Shown one piece after another: positions 1-5,363 of a DNA stretch of 6,184 nucleotides; positions within the stretch are counted from its first letter, which is position 1, and each line of letters starts with the position of its first letter. Made by a program: the position numbers and the translations under genes. The notes under the pieces are model-generated. The model was not told the origin of the DNA. It saw nothing but the letters and a program-made list of their open reading frames with translations, and did not search any database. Origin of the DNA: an uncultured Bacilli bacterium (GTDB lineage Bacteria; Bacillota_I; Bacilli_A; RF39; UBA660); the NCBI GenBank assembly GCA_947631525.1, contig CANRLQ010000059.1, positions 1 to 6,184 on the forward strand. The letters are read 5' to 3'.

Positions 1-149
1 GGAAAAAAAGAAATGTTGTTTTCAATTAATCCTTGTTCTGTAAAAAAATGTTTATCAATATCACTACCTTGTACATCATAACCAAGCTTTTTCATTATTT
101 GAGCTAGAGAACTCATTCCTGCCCCTTTTATTCCAACAAAATGATACAT
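1..149 (-). CDS. murC: UDP-N-acetylmuramate--L-alanine ligase, N-terminal fragment (runs off left edge)
   Basis: MurC is the cytoplasmic ATP-dependent ligase that adds L-alanine to UDP-N-acetylmuramic acid, the first step of peptidoglycan stem-peptide assembly. Only the first 49 codons are in the window. They begin MYHFVGIKGAGMSSLA, the glycine-rich Rossmann-like nucleotide-binding start of Mur ligases, followed by a GYDVQGSD stretch that is characteristic of MurC. The GIKG form, rather than GIGG, is what I recall for Bacilli MurC. The ATG at 149 is preceded by GAGGTG at 155-160 with 5 nt spacing. The gene lies 33 nt downstream of the HD-domain triphosphohydrolase gene on the same strand and may be co-transcribed with it or use the TTGACA promoter candidate at the gap. 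The ATPase and C-terminal domains lie outside the window. The identification is firm despite the short fragment. Confidence 0.93.
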   Translation of the reverse strand, partial: MYHFVGIKGAGMSSLAQIMKKLGYDVQGSDIDKHFFTEQGLIENNISFF

Positions 150-169
150 AAATTCACCTCTAATGTAAT

Positions 170-196
170 GTTATACTTTATTTTATTCTTTGTCAA
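170..196 (-). promoter_or_regulatory. Candidate promoter for murC
   Basis: Reading the minus strand, a perfect -35 hexamer TTGACA lies at 196-191 and TATAAC at 175-170, separated by 15 nt, which is shorter than the usual 17. The -35 lies inside the last codons of the upstream HD-domain gene. Transcription would start near 162, leaving a very short leader before the murC SD at 155-160. The perfect -35 is notable, but the short spacer and the AT-rich background make this only a candidate. Confidence 0.35.
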
Positions 197-1325
197 TTAT
201 TTTATTATTTAGTCTATTATATTCATTTAGAAAATAATCATCTGTCATACCAGCTATATAGTCTATTACTATTCTTTCATTGCTATTATTTTCAATGTAT
301 ATATCATCCATATCATCTAAAAATACTTTAAATATTTTTTCTTCTTTTTTATTATTATTTAATTCTTCTAAATATTTACTAAATAAAAATCTAAATTTTT
401 TTTCATACTCTTTTATCTGTTCTTGTGTATTAGCCTTAAAATAAATATTTTCATAATTAAATCTTTTTAATTCAACAATTGCATTGTAGATATTTTTAGA
501 CATTGATATATATGGTTTATTATAACTATTTTTAATTATATCTAAAACAATAGTATTAATTATATTACTATTACTTTCTCCTAGAATAGTCTTAATATTA
601 TTAGGTATTTGTTCTTTTTTTATAATACCTAATCTAATAGCATCTTCTATATCTCTACCAATGTAACCAATAACATCACTTATTCTAACAACACAACCTT
701 CTAATGTCATTGGAACTAAATTTTTTATAACTTTAGCATCCTTATAACTATTATTATATTCTTCTAAAAATTGTTCTTTTGTCTTTTCTACAGGTTGATA
801 TTTATCACAAACAAATTCACCATTGTGACACATTATAGCATCCAATACTTGAATAGTTAAATTATTACCTAAACCTTTATTTTCAACATACATCAATGTT
901 CTTACACTTTGTATATTATGATTAAAATAACCACAATTATTTTCTAAACTAATTTTATTTAAAATAGCTTCTCCTATATGACCAAATGGTACATGACCTA
1001 AATCATGACCTAAAGCTGCTGCTTCTATTAAATCTTCATTTAAATTAAGAGCTCTTCCTATTGTACGTGCTATTTTACTTACCATTTGAACATGTGTCAT
1101 TCTTTTACTTATATTATCATTATCATTATTCGAAAAGACTTGTGTTTTATCAATATAACGTGTATATGATAATGAATAAATAATTTTATCGATATCTCTA
1201 AAAAAAGATGGTCTTATATCTTCTTCATTATTATCTAATACTCTTTTTGCATTGACACTTTTGGTTGCAAATGGTGATAGATTAACCTCATTTTTTAACA
1301 TATTATTTTTTATTTCATCTACCAT
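183..1325 (-). CDS. dGTPase-like HD-domain deoxynucleotide triphosphohydrolase
   Basis: This 380-residue protein belongs to the Dgt/dGTPase-like HD superfamily, which cleaves dNTPs to the deoxynucleoside and inorganic triphosphate and so helps control dNTP pools in the cytoplasm. Visible metal-site residues are H78 (RMTHVQM), H107-D108 (GHDLGHVPFGH, residues 106-116) and D217 (RISDVIGYIGRD). H111 and H116 in the same motif, and the HNIQSVR segment at 136-142, also match the family. The C-terminal DYIAGMTDDYFL is the family signature normally seen as DYIAGMTDRYA. The start is the ATG at 1325, because AGGTG at 1331-1335 sits 5 nt before it. A longer reading frame to 1466 has no comparable site and would overlap the upstream gene. 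Substrate range (dGTP only or all dNTPs) cannot be told from sequence. murC follows 33 nt downstream. Confidence 0.92.
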   Translation of the reverse strand: MVDEIKNNMLKNEVNLSPFATKSVNAKRVLDNNEEDIRPSFFRDIDKIIYSLSYTRYIDKTQVFSNNDNDNISKRMTHVQMVSKIARTIGRALNLNEDLIEAAALGHDLGHVPFGHIGEAILNKISLENNCGYFNHNIQSVRTLMYVENKGLGNNLTIQVLDAIMCHNGEFVCDKYQPVEKTKEQFLEEYNNSYKDAKVIKNLVPMTLEGCVVRISDVIGYIGRDIEDAIRLGIIKKEQIPNNIKTILGESNSNIINTIVLDIIKNSYNKPYISMSKNIYNAIVELKRFNYENIYFKANTQEQIKEYEKKFRFLFSKYLEELNNNKKEEKIFKVFLDDMDDIYIENNSNERIVIDYIAGMTDDYFLNEYNRLNNKIIDKE

Positions 1326-1330
1326 ATTAT

Positions 1331-1335
1331 CACCT
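1331..1335 (-). promoter_or_regulatory. Ribosome binding site that fixes the triphosphohydrolase start
   Basis: AGGTG followed by ATAAT and then ATG at 1325. This favours the 380-residue product over the in-frame upstream ATGs at 1466 and 1442, which would give a spurious hydrophobic N-terminus. Confidence 0.75.
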
Positions 1336-1357
1336 ATTATTATTTTATCATAATAAT

Positions 1358-1381
1358 AAAAAAAGTAAAATAATTTACTTT
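1358..1381 (-). terminator. AT-rich terminator-like hairpin after the 205-aa membrane protein gene
   Basis: On the minus strand AAAGTAAA (1381-1374), loop TTAT, and TTTACTTT (1369-1362) form an 8-bp perfect stem. It runs straight into more T residues, giving T at 1364-1358. It begins on the last base of the TGA stop of the upstream gene. The stem has only one G-C pair, so it would be weak and may act as a partial terminator or an mRNA 3' end rather than a full stop. Confidence 0.45.
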
Positions 1382-1998
1382 CAATAAATATAAGTAAAAC
1401 ACTTATTATTATTATCATATATAGTATCAAAAACTTCTTCATTATGTATAGCTTTATATTTACCATTTTTTAAAACAGCAATATCAGTATCTACTGAAAA
1501 GTCACCACTTTTATCGATAAAATTACAAGTATCATTTGTAATATTTAAAACTTCTCCATCTATATCTATTTTTTTAAACTTTATTGGTTCTGTTGAAATT
1601 GATAATAAGTCATATTTTGCATAATAAAGATTATTATCTTCAGTAATTACTAATATTGAAGCAGCTTGACTATCTACAGCAGTAAATGATTTTACTTTGC
1701 CATTAATACCAATTACATTAATTTTCTCTTCATCCAAGGTTGCTATTAATTTGCCATCTTTTACTTCTAATTGGAATATATAATCATAGTCTTCTTCAAT
1801 ATCCCTAGCAATAAATGCTTTATATATATAATTTTTATATTTTTTACTTTCTCCATTATTCTCAGAAGTATTTGTTTCAAAATTGTTATTTTCTTTTTTA
1901 TCATCATTATTGATTAAAAAATAACCAATTGCACCTAGCAATAATATTATTATTATGATTAATAGTCCTATTAAATAATTTTTACTTTTTTCATTCAT
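1381..1998 (-). CDS. Single-pass membrane protein of unknown function (205 aa)
   Basis: I do not recognise this family. The protein starts MNEKSKNYLIG. A strongly hydrophobic helix at about residues 8-29 follows two N-terminal lysines, predicting an uncleaved signal anchor with the C-terminus outside. Residues 30-55 are a hydrophilic linker rich in Asn, Glu, Lys and Ser, followed by about 150 residues of mixed beta-type pattern. Within this, a segment at about 108-130 (for example ILVITEDNNLYYAKYD) recalls a beta-propeller blade, but I cannot assign a fold. There are only two cysteines, C158 and C200, both in the predicted extracellular part, so a disulfide is possible. There is no lipobox. 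The start is the ATG at 1998 with AGGAGTG at 2004-2010; the in-frame GTG at 2013 would precede the SD. The stop is TGA. It lies between the alaS operon and the HD-domain gene and seems to have its own promoter. Confidence 0.8.
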   Translation of the reverse strand: MNEKSKNYLIGLLIIIIILLLGAIGYFLINNDDKKENNNFETNTSENNGESKKYKNYIYKAFIARDIEEDYDYIFQLEVKDGKLIATLDEEKINVIGINGKVKSFTAVDSQAASILVITEDNNLYYAKYDLLSISTEPIKFKKIDIDGEVLNITNDTCNFIDKSGDFSVDTDIAVLKNGKYKAIHNEEVFDTIYDNNNKCFTYIY

Positions 1999-2003
1999 TT
2001 TAT

Positions 2004-2010
2004 CACTCCT
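2004..2010 (-). promoter_or_regulatory. Strong ribosome binding site of the 205-aa membrane protein gene
   Basis: AGGAGTG followed by ATAAA and ATG at 1998. It decides the start against the upstream in-frame GTG at 2011-2013, whose own coding would run through the SD. Confidence 0.8.
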
Positions 2011-2071
2011 CACATATAATACAATTTAATAATACTAATCCTTGCAAAAAAATTTCTTTATTTTCAGCATC

Positions 2072-2080
2072 ATTATAACA
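2072..2080 (-). promoter_or_regulatory. Candidate extended -10 promoter for the membrane protein gene
   Basis: The minus strand reads TGTTATAAT at 2080-2072, a perfect TATAAT with the TGn extension upstream, common in low-GC Gram-positives. No good -35 lies at 17 nt (TAGTTT at 2100-2095), which an extended -10 can tolerate. Transcription would start near 2065, giving a leader of about 65 nt. It lies in the 152-nt gap after the alaS terminator candidate, so a new transcription unit here is sensible. Confidence 0.5.
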
Positions 2081-2143
2081 TTAATCAAATTTAAAAACTA
2101 TATTATATTCAGTTAATTTACACATGCTTACATATTAATATAT

Positions 2144-2169
2144 AAAAAAGCTATATTAAAATGGCTTTT
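2144..2169 (-). terminator. Candidate terminator overlapping the alaS stop
   Basis: AAAAGC (2169-2164) pairs with GCTTTT (2151-2146), followed by the rest of a six-T run (2149-2144). The loop includes the last codons of alaS, and the TAG stop is at 2153-2151. The six-base-pair stem has two G-C pairs, so it is modest. Its position, exactly at the end of the T-box operon and before a separate promoter candidate, supports a real transcript end. Confidence 0.5.
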
Positions 2170-3896
2170 ATTCTTCTAACGCCTGCACTACTTGATTCCT
2201 CTTTTTTAATTTTAAATTGTCCCAATTCTTTTGTATTTTTAACATGAGGTCCACCACATAATTCATGTGATACATCACCTATACTATATACAGTTACAAT
2301 ATCTGGATACTTTTCAATAAACATACATTCAGCACCTGAATTGATAGCTTCTTCTTTTGTCATTTCTTGTTTTGTTACTTCTATTCCTTCATTTATCCAT
2401 TTATTTACTAATTCTTCTACTTGTTGTTTTTCTTCTTCTGTTAATTTATGATCACAATTAAAATCAAAACGCATTCTATCTTGTGTTATATTGGAACCTC
2501 GTTGATGAATATTTTTATTTACTACTATCTTTAAAGCGGCATTTAATAAATGTGTTGCTGTATGATACTTTGTTTCAATTTCACCATGTCCACCTAATCC
2601 ACCTTTAAATTGACCAGCAGAAGCTGTTCTTGACAATTCTTGATGTTCTTTAAATTTTTGCTTAAATCCTTCTATATCGACTTTTAAACCTAACTCACTA
2701 GCTAATTCTTCAGTAAGTTCAATTGGAAAACCATATGTATCAAATAAATGAAAAGCTGATGTTCCATCTATATCATTACCATTTGCTACAACTTTATTAA
2801 ATTCTTTTATTCCTTTTTCTAATGTTTTATTAAATTTAATTTTTTCATTTTCTAATACTTCTAATACAGTATTTTTATTATCAGCTAATTCTTTATAATA
2901 AACGGAATACATATCTATTATTTTTGAAGCAATTTCTTGTTCCCAATTAGAATTAATATCAATTCCAATGTTTTTAGCATGTCGTATAGCTCTTCTTATT
3001 AATCTTCTTAGAATATAACCTTGTCCAACATTACTTGGTTTAATTAAAGCTGGATCAGCACTTATAAATACAGCTGTTCTAATATGATCAGCAATAATTC
3101 TAATACTTCTTTTATTTTCCTCGTATTTTTGATTAGAAACTTTTTCAATTATTTCAATAATAGGTCTCCAAACACTAGATTCATAATTATCTGTTTTTCC
3201 TTCAAGAATTGCTGTTGTTCTTTCAACACCCATTCCTGTATCGACATTTTTACTAGGTAACTCTACAATTGTTCCATCTTCATTATGATTATATTGCATA
3301 AATACATCATTCCAAATTTCTACCCATCTTTCATCTTCTAAATCAAACTTTTCTGGAACAGGGTCTTCACTTCTCCAATAGAACATTTCTGTATCTGGAC
3401 CACATAAACCAGGAAGTTCTAAATTTGGCCACCAGTTATCATCTGTTGTAGCGCAAATTCTTTCTTCTTTTATTCCTAAATTCATCCATAATTCTTTTGT
3501 TTCTAAATCCATAGGTGCGATTTCATTCCCAGCAAAAATTGTTACGGCTAATTTTTCAACTGGAATATTTAATACTTTAGTTAAAAATTCAAAACTCCAT
3601 GTTATTGCCTCTTTTTTAAAGTAATCACCTAAACTCCAATTACCTAACATTTCAAAGAATGTATGATGATATGAATCACCTACTTCATCTAAATCATTGG
3701 TTCTAATACATTTTTGATAATCACATAATCTTTTACCATATGGATGTTCTTGCCCCATCAAATATGGAATTAATGGTTGCATTCCTGCTGTATTAAATAA
3801 AACAGTATTATCATTTTCTGGTACTACTGGAGCACTTGGTATTTGTTTATGTCCTTTACTTACAAAATAATTTATATATAAATCTTTTAAATTCAT
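2151..3896 (-). CDS. alaS: Alanyl-tRNA synthetase, short form lacking the C-Ala region
   Basis: AlaRS charges tRNA-Ala with alanine and hydrolyses wrongly charged Ser or Gly. This one has 581 residues against about 870-880 for the usual bacterial enzyme. The class II catalytic core is present: VLFNTAGMQPL at about 32-42, motif 2 with HHTFFEMLGNWSLGDY at about 77-92, and motif 3 with DTGMGVER at about 219-226. The tRNA-recognition helices follow (RIIADHIRTAVF near 266, QGYILRRLIRRAIRHA near 292), then FDTYGFPIELT near 385. The sequence then goes almost directly to the editing core, with zinc-ligand motifs H445-x3-H449 (HTATH) and C547-x3-H551 (CGGPH). It ends at SSSAGVRRIKAILI. The beta-barrel insert before HxxxH and the dimerising/tRNA-elbow C-Ala region are missing. 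The end is a clean stop, and the frame beyond it holds a terminator, not lost coding. The start at 3896 lies 1 nt after the cmk stop. Last gene of the alanine T-box operon. Confidence 0.96.
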   Translation of the reverse strand: MNLKDLYINYFVSKGHKQIPSAPVVPENDNTVLFNTAGMQPLIPYLMGQEHPYGKRLCDYQKCIRTNDLDEVGDSYHHTFFEMLGNWSLGDYFKKEAITWSFEFLTKVLNIPVEKLAVTIFAGNEIAPMDLETKELWMNLGIKEERICATTDDNWWPNLELPGLCGPDTEMFYWRSEDPVPEKFDLEDERWVEIWNDVFMQYNHNEDGTIVELPSKNVDTGMGVERTTAILEGKTDNYESSVWRPIIEIIEKVSNQKYEENKRSIRIIADHIRTAVFISADPALIKPSNVGQGYILRRLIRRAIRHAKNIGIDINSNWEQEIASKIIDMYSVYYKELADNKNTVLEVLENEKIKFNKTLEKGIKEFNKVVANGNDIDGTSAFHLFDTYGFPIELTEELASELGLKVDIEGFKQKFKEHQELSRTASAGQFKGGLGGHGEIETKYHTATHLLNAALKIVVNKNIHQRGSNITQDRMRFDFNCDHKLTEEEKQQVEELVNKWINEGIEVTKQEMTKEEAINSGAECMFIEKYPDIVTVYSIGDVSHELCGGPHVKNTKELGQFKIKKEESSSAGVRRIKAILI

Positions 3897-3897
3897 T

Positions 3898-4554
3898 TTA
3901 TTCATCTCCCTTTACTACATTAACAATTTTATCTACAACTTCTTCTATTTTCATATCAGTTGTATCTATATATATTTGTTCATTTGTTCTAACTAATGCA
4001 CCAAATTCCTTATGCATATCATTATAATCACGATTTTTAATATTTTCATATATTTCATCATAACTTATATTAAGATTTTGTTCTTGACTTTGTTTAAATT
4101 TTCTTTTAGCTCTTTCTTCTAAAGAGGCATCTAAATAAAATTTATATTTAGCATTAGGAAATACTACTGTTGTAATATCTCTTCCTTCTATTATAACATC
4201 ATGATTAGAAACCATTTTTCTTTGAATATCAATCATATTATTTCTAACTTCAATTATACTAGATACTAATGAAACAATATCATTTACTTCTTTAGTTCTA
4301 ATTAAATTAGTTACATTTTCATCATTTAAATATACGATATCTTTTATATCAAAATCTATTTTTATATTTTTAGATAATTCAATTATTTTTTCTTTATCTA
4401 AAACATCTAAATTATTTTTTAAAACAGCTAAGGCTAAGCATCTATAAGTAGCACCTGTATCAATATTTATCAAATTGCATCTTTTGGCAACTTCAGCTGA
4501 TACAGTACCTTTACCACTACCAGCTGGTCCATCTATAGCAACAATTTTATTCAT
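3898..4554 (-). CDS. cmk: Cytidylate kinase
   Basis: Cmk phosphorylates CMP and dCMP with ATP in the cytoplasm, recycling cytidine nucleotides for RNA, DNA and lipid precursors. The 218 residues match the bacterial type I family length. Visible motifs are the P-loop GPAGSGKGT at 9-17 and DTGATYR at 32-38 (family DTGAMYR, substrate base region). Also present are VR at 103-104, the EGRDITTVVFPNA segment at 123-135 and the LID-like Arg-rich stretch LEERAKRK at 145-152. The C-terminal IDTTDMKIEEVV matches the family end. The ATG at 4554 overlaps the preceding kinase gene by 8 nt and has AGGAG 9 nt upstream, within that gene. alaS follows after 1 nt. In Firmicutes cmk is more often beside rpsA, plsC or der, so this T-box-operon setting is unusual. 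The Met-to-Thr change in DTGATYR is minor. Confidence 0.96.
   Translation of the reverse strand: MNKIVAIDGPAGSGKGTVSAEVAKRCNLINIDTGATYRCLALAVLKNNLDVLDKEKIIELSKNIKIDFDIKDIVYLNDENVTNLIRTKEVNDIVSLVSSIIEVRNNMIDIQRKMVSNHDVIIEGRDITTVVFPNAKYKFYLDASLEERAKRKFKQSQEQNLNISYDEIYENIKNRDYNDMHKEFGALVRTNEQIYIDTTDMKIEEVVDKIVNVVKGDE
3906..3913 (-). promoter_or_regulatory. alaS ribosome binding site within the end of cmk
   Basis: AAAGGGAG lies inside the last codons of cmk, directly followed by ATG at 3905 and, after 9 nt, by ATG at 3896. The zero spacing to the first ATG favours 3896 as the true alaS start. That start sits in TAAAATG, where TAA is the cmk stop, so translational coupling of alaS to cmk is expected. 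Confidence 0.7.
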
Positions 4555-5095
4555 AATTAATATCTCCTAATATTTTTTTTACTCTTTGTTTTAATTCTTC
4601 TAAAGAACCGTTATTATTAATTTTATAATCATATTTATCATAATTATCTAAAGCCGTTTCTGTAATATGTTTTTTTTGTTCACTAGTTAAATTATTTGAA
4701 TCTTTATATATATTTATAACAATAGCATCATCATATAATTTTTTTATATCTTCTATTTCTTCTTTAAATCTAGCATCCGTTAATATAATTATATCAAAGA
4801 AATAAGTATATATTTTAATATCATCTAATACTCTATCAATAAGAAAACGATTATTTATTTTATTCTTTATAAGTTCTACGCCTATTTGTTGTAAAAAATC
4901 ACGAGGTTTTGTTTTTTCATCGCCATCCCAACCAATTATTTTTTTTGCAAAATGTTTTAAATAATAAGCATAAGAAATTTGAATAACCTTTTTGTTTTTA
5001 TTTACAAATTCATTTTCTATTATATCAGCTATTTTATTTTTTCCACTTTCTGCTTTTCCAGAAATTATTATTATTTTAGATTGTTTTTTTTCCAT
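4547..5095 (-). CDS. P-loop kinase resembling phage-type deoxynucleoside monophosphate kinase
   Basis: A 182-residue P-loop protein, first gene of the T-box operon. The order of motifs fits the dNMP kinase family known from phages (dNMP to dNDP with ATP). These are the Walker A-like GKAESGKN at 13-20, a GDEKTKPRDFLQQIG segment at 58-72 matching the conserved KPR..LQ..G region, and ILTDARFKEEI at 104-114 (hydrophobic strand followed by D-x-RF-x-x-E). HITETALDNYD at 143-153 matches the family H-x-SE motif, and INNNGSLEEL at 159-168 matches the usual N-x-GS/T-LEEL end. Walker A departs from consensus: after GK come Asn-Lys instead of the S/T or D-T seen in relatives, so the Mg-contact hydroxyl is not where expected. 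SD AAGGAG lies 7 nt before ATG 5095. The stop overlaps the cmk start by 8 nt. Kinase fold is confident; exact substrate and activity are not. Confidence 0.75.
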   Translation of the reverse strand: MEKKQSKIIIISGKAESGKNKIADIIENEFVNKNKKVIQISYAYYLKHFAKKIIGWDGDEKTKPRDFLQQIGVELIKNKINNRFLIDRVLDDIKIYTYFFDIIILTDARFKEEIEDIKKLYDDAIVINIYKDSNNLTSEQKKHITETALDNYDKYDYKINNNGSLEELKQRVKKILGDINYE

Positions 5096-5174
5096 AATTA
5101 TTCTCCTTAATATTATACTTTTGATTATTAAATATTTCTTTATTTTTTATACATATGATGTTAATTATACACAT

Positions 5175-5211
5175 AAAAACCACGATCATTCTAGGAACGA
5201 AAAACCGTGGT
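5175..5211 (-). terminator. T-box-controlled intrinsic terminator
   Basis: ACCACG (5211-5206) pairs with CGTGGT (5184-5179), followed by T at 5179-5175. An inner hairpin CGTTC-CTA-GAATG (5199-5187) can stack within. ACCACG and CGTTCCTA are the same bases used by the antiterminator, so the two folds exclude each other. This is the defining logic of a transcription-attenuating T-box. Confidence 0.88.
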
Positions 5212-5363
5212 ACCATCCTAATTTATTCTTAATTTATATAACGGCTTTAACCGGTAGTTATTAACTACACTAAAAGATAGCTTTCATATATTTATTTTAT
5301 TAGTTTACACCATCCACTAACTCTCTTTAAAAATAAATATATTACTCTTTCTTTATCATCATT
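5175..5363 (-). ncRNA. Alanine T-box riboswitch leader
   Basis: A T-box leader senses uncharged tRNA and allows read-through of a terminator. Stem I starts near 5360. A perfect 13-bp stem (5342-5330 with 5298-5286) carries the AAAGAGAG bulge and a distal hairpin TTAGT/ACTAA with GGATGGTGTAA in its loop, the usual tRNA-elbow docking module. The specifier loop has AGTA (5346-5343) opposite GAAA, followed by specifier GCT (5281-5279), an alanine codon, and then A. A small stem GTAGTT/AACTAC (5268-5254) fits stem III; no stem II is apparent. The T-box sequence is AGGATGGTACCACGG (5219-5205). The antiterminator reads directly: UAGGA (5220-5216) with UCCUA (5196-5192), a 7-nt bulge UGGUACC, and ACG (5208-5206) with CGU (5199-5197). 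UGGU in the bulge pairs with ACCA, fitting tRNA-Ala with A73. The GCU specifier agrees with alaS in the operon, though two kinase genes come first. Confidence 0.95.

Noticed and set aside
1347..1352. TATGAT as a -10 box for the HD-domain gene
   Set aside because: There is no -35 at usable distance, and such hexamers are frequent in this AT-rich gap. Transcription start would fall almost at the SD.
1381..1383. TGA here read as Trp, as in Mycoplasma code
   Set aside because: Read-through would add only two codons before TAA, so the site alone is not decisive. However, AlaRS uses TGG for its conserved Trp residues and all frames are intact under the standard code.
1326..1466. In-frame N-terminal extension of the HD-domain gene encoding a hydrophobic helix (starts at 1466 or 1442)
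   Set aside because: It overlaps the C-terminal coding of the 205-aa gene in another frame, runs through the terminator-like hairpin, and lacks a good SD. The ATG at 1325 has AGGTG at proper spacing and gives a normal Dgt-like N-terminus.
1999..2013. GTG start at 2013 for the 205-aa protein (five extra residues)
   Set aside because: The following codons are themselves the SD (AGGAGTG) of the ATG at 1998, so that ATG is the functional start.
3897..3905. ATG at 3905 as the alaS start (three extra residues)
   Set aside because: The SD GGGAG abuts it with no spacer, while ATG 3896 has a workable 9-nt spacer and follows the cmk stop.
3836..4027. Plus-strand 63-codon open frame across the alaS/cmk junction
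   Set aside because: It is antisense to two well-supported genes, with low-complexity hydrophobic content expected from the reverse of AT-rich coding, and no SD.
4992..5264. Plus-strand 90-codon open frame over the kinase start and T-box leader
   Set aside because: It is antisense to the kinase gene and to a structured riboswitch. Its residues reflect the reverse complement of those elements.
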